DNA of 64,000 bases from an uncultured Muribaculaceae bacterium (GCA_910586995.1 CAJUKZ010000003.1:206787-270786), one strand, 5' to 3'. Shown: positions 1 through 9,216, numbered from the stretch's first letter. The notes: generated from the letters alone by a model not told the origin. Translations and numbers: made by a program.

Positions 1-1398
1 CGCGACGGAGACGCCATCCTTGACTCTGACTATCAGATCGCACAGAACCTCACCCACGACGCCTACGCAGGCTACACAACCCAGAGCCTCGGCGGCACAG
101 GCAACCACAACCAGTATAGCTGGAACGACCAGTGGGTGCGCTCAACCTACAACTTCGCCTACACCGGCATCATGTCGGCATGGAACGACCTCAACCGCGA
201 CGCCACAGCCGCAGGCCAGAGCGAAATCCGCGCTTTGGGCAATGTGGTCAAAGTTCTCGGTATGCACCGTATCGCCGACTCATTCGGCCCGCTGAACTAC
301 TGCACCTTCGGTGTCGACGGCAACTTCAATCCGCTCGAAGACATCTACAAGCAGTTCTTCGCAGAACTCGACGAAGCCATCGATCTGCTCACACCTTATG
401 CCAATTCCGGCTCAAGCCTGATGAGCGACTATGACATCGTGTACGGCGGCAACGTCACCAACTGGGTCAAGCTGGCCAACACACTGCGTCTGCGCCTCGC
501 CCTTCGCGTAGCCTACGCCGACGAAGCCCTGGCCAAGGCAGAAGCCCAGAAGTCCATCGACCATCCTATGGGATTCGTCGACAGCAAGTCCAACTACGCC
601 AAGCTCGGCGGCGGATACTATCATCCGATCGTGACCCTCGCCTACGAATTCGGTGGTGGCGACGGTGACTGCCAGCCCTCCGCATCAATCGTATCCTACA
701 TGGCCAACATGAACGACGGACGTATCTCCAAATACTTCAAGGCATGCGAAGATGGCAAATACCACGGTATCCGCATCGGTTACGAGACCGGCAATGTGAC
801 TCCCATCCGTCAGGCTGCCTCCAAGTTCGCAATGGACGAGAAGACATCCGAAAAAGCACCTGTAGTGCTCATGCACGCTGCTGAAAGCTACTTCCTCCGC
901 GCTGAGGCTGCTCTCCGTTGGGGTATGGGTGGCGATCCCCAATCTCTCTACGAGCAGGGCGTACGCGCATCCTTCGACGAACTCGATGCAAGCGGTGCTG
1001 ATGCATACCTGGCCGAGACTTCGACTCCCGGTGCATACGATGATCCCACAACTCTGGGCAACAGCTACACATTCAAGAGCACAACCACACCTAAATGGGA
1101 CAACGGTGCTGACTTCGAAGGCAAACTCGAGCGCATCATCACCCAGAAGTGGATCGCACTCTACCCCGACGGTTTCGAAGGCTGGACTGAATATCGCCGC
1201 ACAGGCTATCCCGAACTCATTCCTGTGGTCAACAACCGCTCCAACGGCACAATCGACACAGAACTTCAGGTGCGCCGCATGCCCTTCCCCGACACTGAGT
1301 ACAACAACAACCCCGAAGGCGTGGCCGCAGGTGTAGCAGCACTTGGCGGACCTGACAACGGCGGCACCAAACTCTGGTGGGACAAGAAAGCTCGTTAA
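1..1398 (+). CDS. SusD/RagB-family glycan-binding lipoprotein, 5'-truncated by window edge
   Basis: The frame is open to base 1, so this is the C-terminal 465 residues of a longer protein; the signal peptide and lipobox lie outside the window. SusD proteins are surface lipoproteins that bind glycans and cap a SusC TonB-dependent channel. The helical body is visible (WVKLANTLRLRLALR near residue 154), and the tail motif FEGWTEYRRTGYPELIPV is characteristic of the SusD-like_2 subgroup. It is followed 28 bp later by a GH18-type lipoprotein and two DUF1735 lipoproteins on the same strand, the usual makeup of a polysaccharide utilisation locus. A SusC gene is expected just upstream but cannot be seen. 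Family assignment is firm; the substrate is inferred from the neighbours. Confidence 0.93.
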   Translation, partial: RDGDAILDSDYQIAQNLTHDAYAGYTTQSLGGTGNHNQYSWNDQWVRSTYNFAYTGIMSAWNDLNRDATAAGQSEIRALGNVVKVLGMHRIADSFGPLNYCTFGVDGNFNPLEDIYKQFFAELDEAIDLLTPYANSGSSLMSDYDIVYGGNVTNWVKLANTLRLRLALRVAYADEALAKAEAQKSIDHPMGFVDSKSNYAKLGGGYYHPIVTLAYEFGGGDGDCQPSASIVSYMANMNDGRISKYFKACEDGKYHGIRIGYETGNVTPIRQAASKFAMDEKTSEKAPVVLMHAAESYFLRAEAALRWGMGGDPQSLYEQGVRASFDELDASGADAYLAETSTPGAYDDPTTLGNSYTFKSTTTPKWDNGADFEGKLERIITQKWIALYPDGFEGWTEYRRTGYPELIPVVNNRSNGTIDTELQVRRMPFPDTEYNNNPEGVAAGVAALGGPDNGGTKLWWDKKAR

Positions 1399-1426
1399 TC
1401 ACCACTTAAATTGACATCAAACTACA

Positions 1427-2374
1427 ATGAACAAGAAACTTTTCGGTTTAATTGCTCTGGTCGCTTTCGGTGGCGCATTGACTTCCTGCGACACCGACGT
1501 AGAAACGATTGACGTCCAGAAGCCTTTCGAATATTCTGAACAATATTATCAGAATCTCCGCGACTACAAACAGTCCAAGCACGAGGTAGCATATGCCTAC
1601 TACGCATTCTGGGCTCCGCTCGAAGGCGTGGACGGATATAAAGATCCCGCCTCGATGGGCGAACGCATCATCGGCCTGCCCGACTCGATCGACATCGTGA
1701 ACCTGTGGATGGGCATACCTACCCCTGAGGAGCATCCTATCGCCTATAAGGATATGGTGCAGGCACAGACACAGCGTGGCACACGCTTCGTGATGCACGC
1801 CGACGCATCGCACTACAGACATAAATTCACCGTCGACGGCGTCGACTACGATATGGGTGGAAACGTTCCTGACGATGAAATGATGGATGCATACGCCCGC
1901 TGGATACGCTCGCAGGTGGACAACAACGGCCTCGACGGTGTCGACATCGACTTCGAGGGCTGGAATCAGAGCAGTCTGCTCAAGCTCGTCACCTTGCTCG
2001 GCGAATACTATGGTCCTATGGGATCTAACCCGGAGAAGCTCCTGATCGTGGACTACTTCAATACTACGCCCAACGTGAAGAACGAGCCTTATGTGGACTA
2101 CTTCGTACAGCAGGCATACTCCAAGCAGAACGCATCACCCCGCTTCATCAGCGGAGTACCATCGGAGAAGATGATCTTCGTAGATGCATTCGACGAAGGA
2201 CACGGACCGAGCGGAGCACGTATTCTCGACTATGCCCGTGTTGAACCCGCCGACGGTGGCAACAAGGGCGGATGCGGCGCTTACTACATCGAGTACAACT
2301 ACGCCAGCACCTCGGGTATACCCTACAACGAATACCGCAAGGCTATCCAGATTATGAATCCCGCTGTTCACTAA
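1427..2374 (+). CDS. GH18-family endo-beta-N-acetylglucosaminidase-like lipoprotein
   Basis: A 315-residue secreted lipoprotein with a lipobox ending at Cys21 (ALTSC). The GH18 signature DxxDxDxE is present as DGVDIDFE at residues 170-177, with Glu177 as the expected proton donor and Asp175 as the residue that assists the substrate's acetamido group. GH18 enzymes of this size in Bacteroidales PULs are typically endoglycosidases that cut the chitobiose core of N-glycans. A downstream VQQAY segment could supply the conserved active-site Tyr. It lies between the SusD gene and two DUF1735 lipoproteins, resembling the high-mannose N-glycan locus of Bacteroides thetaiotaomicron. Catalytic competence is supported by the intact motif; the exact substrate is inference, and chitin oligomers are an alternative. 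Confidence 0.88.
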   Translation: MNKKLFGLIALVAFGGALTSCDTDVETIDVQKPFEYSEQYYQNLRDYKQSKHEVAYAYYAFWAPLEGVDGYKDPASMGERIIGLPDSIDIVNLWMGIPTPEEHPIAYKDMVQAQTQRGTRFVMHADASHYRHKFTVDGVDYDMGGNVPDDEMMDAYARWIRSQVDNNGLDGVDIDFEGWNQSSLLKLVTLLGEYYGPMGSNPEKLLIVDYFNTTPNVKNEPYVDYFVQQAYSKQNASPRFISGVPSEKMIFVDAFDEGHGPSGARILDYARVEPADGGNKGGCGAYYIEYNYASTSGIPYNEYRKAIQIMNPAVH

Positions 2375-2395
2375 TTCCAAAACATTATCCAGACA

Positions 2396-3613
2396 ATGAA
2401 CATTTCATTAAAATACTCGCTGATGGGCCTGGCTATGGCCGGTGCTCTCACCGCCTGTACCTCAGAGGGCGACGACTTCGACTACGGACACAAAGTAGTC
2501 TACTTCGCCGGTACGGAGACCAATCCTCTGGTGACATTCGCTGTCGAAGACACACCCTCGTCGCAGAGTGTATCTGTGCTGTCGAGCCATCCGGTAGACG
2601 CCGATGTGACCGTAAAGATCGCAATCGACGGCTCTAAGATCGACGAATACAACAAAAAGTACGGAACTACCTTCAGCATGATACCCGAAAGCGCCGTGAC
2701 TCTCGACGCCGACCAGGTTGTAATTCCCGCAGGCAAGAGCTTCTCCGACGTTGCCGCTCTGCGCATCACCTCTACTGAAGACTTCGTAGACGGCCGCGTA
2801 TACCTGATCCCGGTTACAATGACTGAGGTTGACGGTAGCGATGTGCTCGAAAGCTCACGCACCGTATTCTACCGCGTGCGCCGCACCACCAGCTTCACAT
2901 CGCTCAACATCTCCAACACCGCGATGTACTCCAACTACATCTTCGACGATTCCCAGGCTCTTGAACTCGGTGCATACACCTACGAGATCAAGATCTACTC
3001 GGAAGCATGGCACAGCATCGCACGTCTCTGCGCCTTCACCAGCAAGGACGAACAGCGCCAGACAATGCTCCGCTTCGGTGAGGGTGGTTATCCCGTCAAC
3101 TCACTCCAGTGGGTTGCCGCACCTGCCGAGGGTGGTAACATGGTGTCCAACACCGCATTCCAGACCAACCGCTGGTATATGATCTCCTGCGTATACGACG
3201 GCAAGCGCTGCACACTGTATGTAGACGGCGTGAAAGACAGCGAAAAGGATGCCGACGGCGATCCCGTCACCTTCCAGCGCCTCGAGCTCGGTATGTCATG
3301 GACAAACTATCCCGCTCAGCAGTGGTTCCGCGGCCGTATCGCAGAAGTCCGCGTATGGGACTTCGCACGCTCGGCAGCCGACATCGCCAACACAGTATGC
3401 TCGGTTGACCCACAGAGCGAGGGTCTGCGCGCCTACTGGAAGATGAACGAGGGCGACGGCCATATCTTCCACGATGCTACCGGCAACGGATACGACATCG
3501 ACTGGTCGAAGACCGTCCGTGAGATCACCGAAGGCAAGGGTCTTGAAGCAACTCCCTCCGCTGCCAATGCAGTGGCTTGGGACAGCGACGACAACAACAA
3601 GTGCACCCAGTAA
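2396..3613 (+). CDS. DUF1735 plus LamG-like domain surface lipoprotein
   Basis: A 405-residue lipoprotein with lipobox LTAC, Cys21. Residues about 35-160 match the DUF1735 pattern (VTVKIAIDGSKIDEYN, VTLDADQVVIPAGKS, YLIPVTMTEVDG). Residues about 180-370 look like a LamG/concanavalin A-like jelly roll, shown by WYMISCVYDGKRCTLYVDG and the later GRIAEVRVWDFARS with RAYWKMNEGDG. Such proteins serve as surface glycan-binding proteins in PULs and are not expected to be enzymes. It starts 21 bp after the GH18 gene, so co-transcription is likely. A long imperfect hairpin follows the stop codon. Confidence 0.85.
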   Translation: MNISLKYSLMGLAMAGALTACTSEGDDFDYGHKVVYFAGTETNPLVTFAVEDTPSSQSVSVLSSHPVDADVTVKIAIDGSKIDEYNKKYGTTFSMIPESAVTLDADQVVIPAGKSFSDVAALRITSTEDFVDGRVYLIPVTMTEVDGSDVLESSRTVFYRVRRTTSFTSLNISNTAMYSNYIFDDSQALELGAYTYEIKIYSEAWHSIARLCAFTSKDEQRQTMLRFGEGGYPVNSLQWVAAPAEGGNMVSNTAFQTNRWYMISCVYDGKRCTLYVDGVKDSEKDADGDPVTFQRLELGMSWTNYPAQQWFRGRIAEVRVWDFARSAADIANTVCSVDPQSEGLRAYWKMNEGDGHIFHDATGNGYDIDWSKTVREITEGKGLEATPSAANAVAWDSDDNNKCTQ

Positions 3614-3621
3614 AAAATCAC

Positions 3622-3671
3622 GCTCAACCGCATAGCCGGCATCCATTGGGGATGTCGGTCATGCGATGAGC
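3622..3671. repeat. Intercistronic imperfect hairpin
   Basis: Two arms, 3622-3644 and 3650-3671, pair over about 20 positions with some mismatches (GCTC with GAGC, CGCAT with ATGCG, GGCATCC with GGATGTC). No T-run follows, so it does not look like an intrinsic terminator. It lies between two PUL lipoprotein genes and could stabilise or process the mRNA; that role is inference. Confidence 0.55.
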
Positions 3672-3703
3672 AAAACTTCATCAACCATTATTCACCAAAA
3701 GAC

Positions 3704-4648
3704 ATGAAGATTACAAAATTCGCCCTCGCTTCACTGGTGATAGCCTCGATGGCAGCCACAGGATGCAGCGACGACACATACGATATCGATGGCTCATCCG
3801 ACACCATCGCCTATATCTACCACACTCCTAACAGCGACAGCTCGCAGCCGGCAAACTCTTTCAACATCGAAATGGACAAATATCCCACCTGGGGCATTGT
3901 CTATAACACTCCTACAAGCACTGAATATGAGGTTCGCCTGACACACTCGTCCAACAGCGACGTGACAGTGAATCTCGGCGTGAACGACGCTGCTGTAGCC
4001 AACGGCTATGAACTGCTTCCCGCTTCAGCCTACACTCTCTCCGCCACTTCTCTGACAATTCCCGCCGGAGAGCGCAGCGCAAGCTTCACTATTGAATTCA
4101 ACGATCCCAATGCAATCGACGCCGACAAGGATTACATGCTCCCTGTCAGCATCACCTCGGTAGACGGAGCAGTGACGAGCGAGAACCTCGCTACAGCCCT
4201 GGTGACTGTGCTCAAGACATCCGCATCAGTCTCCACATCGCGCACAGGCGACGAGATCACCGACCGTACAGGCTGGAGCTGCCTCTACGGTCAGCGCAAC
4301 TGCCCTGACATCATCAACAATCCCTCGAACTACACATACTGGTTCAACGGCACTGGCATCAACCCGATCGAAATCTCCTTCGGAAAGACTGAGACCGGTA
4401 TCACCGGTGTGAAGCTTCAGGTCTACAGCGCCAACTATGCAGTGGCAAAGATGACTGTATATGCAGCAGCCAATCCTGGTGAGGTATATGAGGAAGTTGC
4501 AACCGCTGAATATTCGGTAGCCAACAACACAGCCATCATCAGTTGGGATAAGGAAACTCCCGTCAATGCATACTGGCTGAGAATAGATGCTACTCCTTGG
4601 TCCGGCAACGGTATAGTTCCTGTCTACGCAACAGTCTACAAGAATTGA
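3704..4648 (+). CDS. DUF1735 surface lipoprotein with discoidin-like C-terminal domain
   Basis: A 314-residue lipoprotein with lipobox AATGC, Cys21. Residues about 40-165 form a second DUF1735 domain (VNLGVNDAAVANGYELLPA, SLTIPAGERSASFTIEF, YMLPVSITSVDG). Residues about 180-314 resemble a discoidin (F5/8 type C) or related beta-sandwich, inferred from the ISFGKTETGITGVKLQVYS and YWLRIDATPW segments; the exact Pfam is uncertain. It is the last gene of the PUL portion in this window, closed by a terminator 38 bp downstream. A role in surface glycan binding is inferred from family and position. Confidence 0.8.
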   Translation: MKITKFALASLVIASMAATGCSDDTYDIDGSSDTIAYIYHTPNSDSSQPANSFNIEMDKYPTWGIVYNTPTSTEYEVRLTHSSNSDVTVNLGVNDAAVANGYELLPASAYTLSATSLTIPAGERSASFTIEFNDPNAIDADKDYMLPVSITSVDGAVTSENLATALVTVLKTSASVSTSRTGDEITDRTGWSCLYGQRNCPDIINNPSNYTYWFNGTGINPIEISFGKTETGITGVKLQVYSANYAVAKMTVYAAANPGEVYEEVATAEYSVANNTAIISWDKETPVNAYWLRIDATPWSGNGIVPVYATVYKN

Positions 4649-4686
4649 ACAACACACTGAGAGATAAAGCGAAAACCTGATACCAA

Positions 4687-4733
4687 CTGTCCGGCGGGAA
4701 TAGAATTGCGAAGTCCCGGCGGACAGTTTTTTT
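4687..4733 (+). terminator. Intrinsic terminator of the PUL operon
   Basis: Arms at 4687-4699 and 4714-4726 pair at 12 of 13 positions around a 14-nt loop, followed immediately by seven T residues. It ends plus-strand transcription after the last DUF1735 gene. Confidence 0.9.
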
Positions 4734-4780
4734 ATGCACTTTTTAACTGTGCTCACAGCTTCAATCCAATACAATACCTT

Positions 4781-4789
4781 TATCTTTGC
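4781..4789 (+). promoter_or_regulatory. Candidate Bacteroidota -7 box (TATCTTTGC)
   Basis: TATCTTTGC matches the TAnnTTTG consensus 26 bp before the DUF1573 gene and after the PUL terminator. No convincing -33 TTTG is present at the usual spacing, so confidence is moderate. Confidence 0.45.
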
Positions 4790-4814
4790 AATAATAAACG
4801 ACAAAACCTGAATT

Positions 4815-5576
4815 ATGAATAAGATACTGTCTTTAGTCATAACCATAATAATGCCTTTTGCTGTGGCAGCACAGGCATGGCAGACCGACAGCGAGCCCAA
4901 ACCATCGGAAACAATAAAATTCGCCGAACGCGTATATGACTTCGGTACGATACTCGAGGCCGACGGCCCGGTGACACACGAATTTGAATTTACCAACACC
5001 GGCAGCAAACCTGTAACAATACTATATGTGCGCGGAGGCTGCGTATGCATAAGCGGTGAAGCGCCCAGAAAACCTGTTGCACCCGGCCAGAAAGCGAAAG
5101 TCAAGGTTACGTTCAATCCTGCATACCGTCCCGGAGATTTCTCGAAAGAAGTTGTGGTCATGAATTCCGACAAAGAATTTAACCGCGTATGGGTAAAAGG
5201 CCATGTGGAAGAAATGAAACACCCCGTGAGCGAGAACTATCCATACGACTATGGTAATGGTCTATGGATGAACCTGGGCCTTATGTCGTTCGCCCACATG
5301 GAGTCCGGAGAGACAAAATCAGTGCGCCTGCGGCTGGCCAACGACTCGTCGGATGTGCTGCGACTAAGATTCGAGGCCGATAATTCCGCCCTGCCCGATG
5401 GCGCGCAGATCACCATTCCGGAGTCATTCATTCTCCAGCCCGGCGACACATCCGAGATGAAAATCACAATACACCTCACCCGCAGCATATCAGGCGAGCA
5501 TTCTATAAATGTCTATCCGGTGATAAACGGCACACGCGGCACTACGCCACTCGAAGTGAGGGTATACGGTAAATAG
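4815..5576 (+). CDS. DUF1573 domain exported protein
   Basis: A 253-residue protein with an N-terminal signal peptide (about 20 residues, ending FAVAAQA). Residues about 35-125 show the DUF1573 pattern: VYDFGTILEADGPVTHEF, then TNTGSKPVTILYVRGGCVC, then VAPGQKAKVKVTFNP. This is an Ig-like (ASH/MSP-type) beta-sandwich very common in Bacteroidales. The second half looks like another beta-rich domain without a name I recognise. The biochemical role is unknown; the protein is probably periplasmic or surface exposed. It is convergent with priA, the two stop codons being five bases apart. Confidence 0.8.
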   Translation: MNKILSLVITIIMPFAVAAQAWQTDSEPKPSETIKFAERVYDFGTILEADGPVTHEFEFTNTGSKPVTILYVRGGCVCISGEAPRKPVAPGQKAKVKVTFNPAYRPGDFSKEVVVMNSDKEFNRVWVKGHVEEMKHPVSENYPYDYGNGLWMNLGLMSFAHMESGETKSVRLRLANDSSDVLRLRFEADNSALPDGAQITIPESFILQPGDTSEMKITIHLTRSISGEHSINVYPVINGTRGTTPLEVRVYGK

Positions 5577-5581
5577 ACATA

Positions 5582-8053
5582 TCAATACGGATCTACGTCG
5601 TAGTGCAGCACCGTGCCCTTGAAATCAGGATCTTTGGCTATTGCGACATGAGCGTCGAGCAATGTCTGCTTCACACGGCGCATCGACGCCGAGACCTCAA
5701 TCTTCAGCATTATCTTGCGTATGTGCATCTGCTGCACACGCGACACCGACGGACGGTCAGGTCCGCTGACCCGCGTCCCGAACAGATCCCTTAGAGTGGC
5801 CGCATAACGTTCGGCCACATGATCCAGCCTATCGGCATCTCGATGGCGGAGATATACATAGACAACACGTGTGAAAGGCGGATAGAGAAACATCCGCCTT
5901 TCCTCTATCTCATGGTTGTAGAATCCCTCATAATCGTGCGAACGCAGGTACTGAATCACAGGATGCTCCGGCTGATATGTCTGCACCATCACGCGCCCTT
6001 GGGAATCCCTGCGTCCGGCACGTCCGGCTACCTGCATCAACATATTGAACGCGCGCTCGGCCGAACGAAAATCCGGAAAATTGATCAGGGTATCGGCATT
6101 AAGCACGGCCACCGCAGACACATCACTGAAATCAAGACCTTTAGTCACCATCTGCGTGCCTACGAGTATGTCGGCTTTATGCTGCGAGAAGCCGTCTATT
6201 ATACTCTGGTATGAGTCTCTCGAGCGCGTGGTGTCGAGATCCATGCGCAGCACCCGGCTGCCGGGGAAGTGGCCATCGATCTCGTCCTCGACACGCTCTG
6301 TGCCGTAACCTACAACTTCGATCTGCGGCTGCCGGCACACCGGACACCTGTCCGGCATTGGATAGGTAGCCCCGCAATAGTGGCACACAAGTCTGTCGGA
6401 ATCGCGGTGATACGTCAGCGATACATCGCAATCGGTGCATTTCGGTATATAAGCGCAGGCCCTGCATCTGGCAATTGGAGCAAAACCGCGCCGGTTGTGG
6501 AATATGATAGCCTGCTTGCCCGATCCTACTGCCTTACATATGCCTGATATAACATCGGAGGAGAAAGCACCGCTTACCTGATTGCGGTCGCGGCTGCGCT
6601 TCATATCCACTATGTCGATCAATGGCAAGTGCGTACCACTGCCATAGCGCTTGCTAAGGGTGACAAGACCGAAGCGTCCCTGCAACGCCTTATAGTAAGT
6701 CTCCACGGCCGGTGTAGCCGATCCAAGCAAAGTTTTGGCTCCATGCATCCTCGCAAGCATAATGGCTGAATCGCGGGCATTGTAGCGCGGCGCTGGATCA
6801 GCCTGCTTATAGCTGCTCTCATGTTCCTCGTCCACTATCACAAGTCCGATGTTGGCGAAAGGCAGAAATACCGACGAGCGTGCGCCGATAACAACACGCG
6901 GCTCAGAAGATCCAAGCATGTCGCGCCATACCTCCACCCTGTCGTTGTCGGAAAACTTGGAATGATATATGACCACTTTGCTGCCGAAGACACGTTGCAA
7001 CCTGCGTGTAAGCTGCGTGGTAAGCGCTATTTCCGGAACGAGATACAGCACCTGACGTCCTTGCGCGAGCACGTGGTCTATCAGCCTGATATATATTTCC
7101 GTCTTACCGGAAGATGTGACTCCATGAAGCAACGTTATGTCGTGGTTTATGAAAGACTTGTGTATGCTGTCGAGCGCATCTTCCTGCACATCAGACAACT
7201 CCGGCAACCCATAGGTTGGTATATCGACCTGCGTGAACCGCCCCACAGTCTTCCGGTATACTTCCACAACACCCTTGTCAGCCAAAGCCTTGATGATAGC
7301 CGGAGACGTACCGCTGCGCTCCACAAGCGCCTTGCGCGTGACCTCCGTGGGAGCGTCACCGTCGGTCGATACCCTCAGCGTCTCCATCAGAGCCATAAAC
7401 GCCTGCTCCTGTCTGGAGGCACGGCCAATAAGCGTGAACGCCTCATGCACACCCTCCCGGCTGAGAAAGTGCTTAGGAATGCTGACAAATGTTTCTGTCT
7501 TGGAACGGTAGCGCTCCACAAGCTTCTCGCTTATGATCACGACCCCTTTGTCCACCATACGGCTGATGATACGCTCCACGTTGTAGAATCCTGTATTGCG
7601 GACTATCTCGGCCACAGACATGGCTTTATGAAGATGCAGATCATTAAGTATGTGCATCTCACGTTCGGAAAGCTCTGCTAACTCGGACGGCTCGGCATCC
7701 GGATTAACCGAAAGTACTGTCTCGCTCTCTATTTTCAATCCTGCCGGAACTGCAGCCTTGTACACATCTCCGACATTGGCGAGGTAGTATTCTGCCATCC
7801 ATTCCCAGAACTGAAGCTGAGGCCTGCGCACGATGGGCTTGCGGTCAAGCTCCGCAGCTATATCCTTGACATCCACTCCGTCAGGTGGCTGGACTCCTAT
7901 CTGGCGCACAATGCCGGTATAATACTTTCTCGACCCGAACGGCACTATCACACGATGCCCTACACCGAGCGTCATGACCATATCGTCAGGCACGCGGTAG
8001 GTAAAGTCCACATTGAACGGGAGAGGTAATAATATCTGTGCGTAAGATGGCAT
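5582..8053 (-). CDS. priA: Primosomal protein N' (replication restart helicase PriA)
   Basis: PriA remodels stalled forks and reloads DnaB. With the start chosen here the protein has 823 residues. Walker A is HGVTSSGKTE (about residues 310-319), Walker B/DEEH is at about 408-411, and eight Cys (530, 533, 539, 542, 557, 560, 570, 573) form the two zinc-binding clusters typical of PriA. The N-terminal DNA-binding domain begins at MPSYAQILLPLPFN. A start 13 codons further upstream is open, but that extension runs into the hairpin of the preceding gene's terminator, so the internal ATG at 8053 is preferred. The replicative helicase DnaB is encoded 1.3 kb upstream on the same strand. Confidence 0.96.
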   Translation of the reverse strand: MPSYAQILLPLPFNVDFTYRVPDDMVMTLGVGHRVIVPFGSRKYYTGIVRQIGVQPPDGVDVKDIAAELDRKPIVRRPQLQFWEWMAEYYLANVGDVYKAAVPAGLKIESETVLSVNPDAEPSELAELSEREMHILNDLHLHKAMSVAEIVRNTGFYNVERIISRMVDKGVVIISEKLVERYRSKTETFVSIPKHFLSREGVHEAFTLIGRASRQEQAFMALMETLRVSTDGDAPTEVTRKALVERSGTSPAIIKALADKGVVEVYRKTVGRFTQVDIPTYGLPELSDVQEDALDSIHKSFINHDITLLHGVTSSGKTEIYIRLIDHVLAQGRQVLYLVPEIALTTQLTRRLQRVFGSKVVIYHSKFSDNDRVEVWRDMLGSSEPRVVIGARSSVFLPFANIGLVIVDEEHESSYKQADPAPRYNARDSAIMLARMHGAKTLLGSATPAVETYYKALQGRFGLVTLSKRYGSGTHLPLIDIVDMKRSRDRNQVSGAFSSDVISGICKAVGSGKQAIIFHNRRGFAPIARCRACAYIPKCTDCDVSLTYHRDSDRLVCHYCGATYPMPDRCPVCRQPQIEVVGYGTERVEDEIDGHFPGSRVLRMDLDTTRSRDSYQSIIDGFSQHKADILVGTQMVTKGLDFSDVSAVAVLNADTLINFPDFRSAERAFNMLMQVAGRAGRRDSQGRVMVQTYQPEHPVIQYLRSHDYEGFYNHEIEERRMFLYPPFTRVVYVYLRHRDADRLDHVAERYAATLRDLFGTRVSGPDRPSVSRVQQMHIRKIMLKIEVSASMRRVKQTLLDAHVAIAKDPDFKGTVLHYDVDPY

Positions 8054-8071
8054 TGCAGGCGTAAAGATACA

Positions 8072-8110
8072 TAAAAAAAGCGCGGGACGCAAACTTTGTC
8101 GCGTCCCGCG
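8072..8110 (-). terminator. Intrinsic terminator of the LRR gene
   Basis: A perfect 10-bp inverted repeat (8081-8090 with 8101-8110, 10-nt loop) is followed on the minus strand by a run of seven T. It lies between the LRR protein gene and priA and argues that priA has its own promoter or depends on read-through. Confidence 0.9.
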
Positions 8111-8157
8111 GATATTGTAGCCGGACTATGCCGGATCTGAATTCATGCTACATCTGA

Positions 8158-9216
8158 TCAGGGATTCCACTGGCAGGCCATCATTCTCAGGTTAGAGCAA
8201 CCGATGGTGCGGATGTCGGTAAGGACATTGTAGCGGCAGTTGATGTAGGTAAGAGCTGAATCGAAGGATACATCAAGCATCTGAAGCTGGTTGTTGTTGC
8301 AGAGCAGACGCTGGAGGTAGGTCTGGTTGGAGAGATTCAGACGGGTAAGGTCGTTGTAGGAGCAGTCTACGAACAGAAGGTTTGTGCAACCGCTCACATC
8401 AAGTGTGGTAAGGTCGTTGTAGGAGCAAACCAGGTCAAGAAGGTTGTTGCAGTTGCGAACGCCGAGAGTCACCATATTGTTGTCGGTGCAGACAAATGTG
8501 CTGAGCGAAGGCAGACCTGAAACGATCATTGTGGTGAGCTGGTTGTCGTCTACATTGAGGTTCTGCAGATTCTCTACGCCAAAGAGGTTAAGAGTGGTAA
8601 GCTTGTTGTAGCCGGCATACAGATTCTTAAGACCGGTACATCCGTCGACCTTTAGGTTTTCAAGATGGTTGCCCTGGCAGTTTAGTGTCTGCAACGATGT
8701 GATGCCTGAAACGTTGAGGTCCACAAAATAGTTGTTGGAGACATTCAGGTTCTTGATGGCAGTGGCCCCGCTGAGGTCCATCTCAAGAAGACGGTTGTTG
8801 TTGAGACTTACTTTCTCAAGTGCCGCACAGTTGCCGAAATCAACAGATGTCATGGCGTTGCGGGAAGCATTGAGTTCAGTAAGGGAGACGTCGCCGTCAA
8901 CGCTGAGGCTTGCGAGCTTATTGCGAGACACATCCACTGTGCGGAGTGCAGTGAATCCCGACAGGTTGAGGTCGCCGGCGAGTTTTTTATCTTTCCACTT
9001 TATTTCGGTGATGCGGCCGTTCTCTACAGTCACACCTTCCCATGTGGAGGGAGCATTAAGATCAGTGATCTTCAGAGCCTGGGCATTTGTTGCGTCCTTC
9101 TCTGCAGGTTGCGACAGGAAAGTTTTAAGTTGCTTGAGCTCGTTCTTGTCGACTTTCTGAGCGAAAACCATCGCGCTGCTAAGTGCGAGAGTAATCAGTA
9201 ATACAGCTTTTTTCAT
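8158..9216 (-). CDS. Secreted leucine-rich repeat protein
   Basis: A 352-residue protein with a clear signal peptide (cleavage near residue 20, after MVFAQ). From about residue 85 to the end it consists of roughly a dozen LRR units of about 21 residues with the pattern LxxLxCxxNxLTxLDVSGC, forming a curved solenoid. No C-terminal anchor or sorting domain is apparent: it ends shortly after the last repeat. LRR proteins of this kind bind proteins or glycans at the surface or in the periplasm; the ligand is unknown. It is monocistronic, with its own terminator. A short GC palindrome (CCCTGTACAGGG, 9323-9334) lies upstream, in the gap between it and dnaB. Confidence 0.85.
   Translation of the reverse strand: MKKAVLLITLALSSAMVFAQKVDKNELKQLKTFLSQPAEKDATNAQALKITDLNAPSTWEGVTVENGRITEIKWKDKKLAGDLNLSGFTALRTVDVSRNKLASLSVDGDVSLTELNASRNAMTSVDFGNCAALEKVSLNNNRLLEMDLSGATAIKNLNVSNNYFVDLNVSGITSLQTLNCQGNHLENLKVDGCTGLKNLYAGYNKLTTLNLFGVENLQNLNVDDNQLTTMIVSGLPSLSTFVCTDNNMVTLGVRNCNNLLDLVCSYNDLTTLDVSGCTNLLFVDCSYNDLTRLNLSNQTYLQRLLCNNNQLQMLDVSFDSALTYINCRYNVLTDIRTIGCSNLRMMACQWNP

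Noticed and set aside
4226..5173. 315-codon minus-strand frame over the DUF1735 and DUF1573 genes
   Set aside because: It spans the PUL terminator and two real plus-strand genes; antisense shadow.
6821..7681. 286-codon plus-strand frame inside priA
   Set aside because: It is fully antisense to the conserved priA frame, lacks a signal, motif or promoter, and has shadow-type composition rich in His and Arg.
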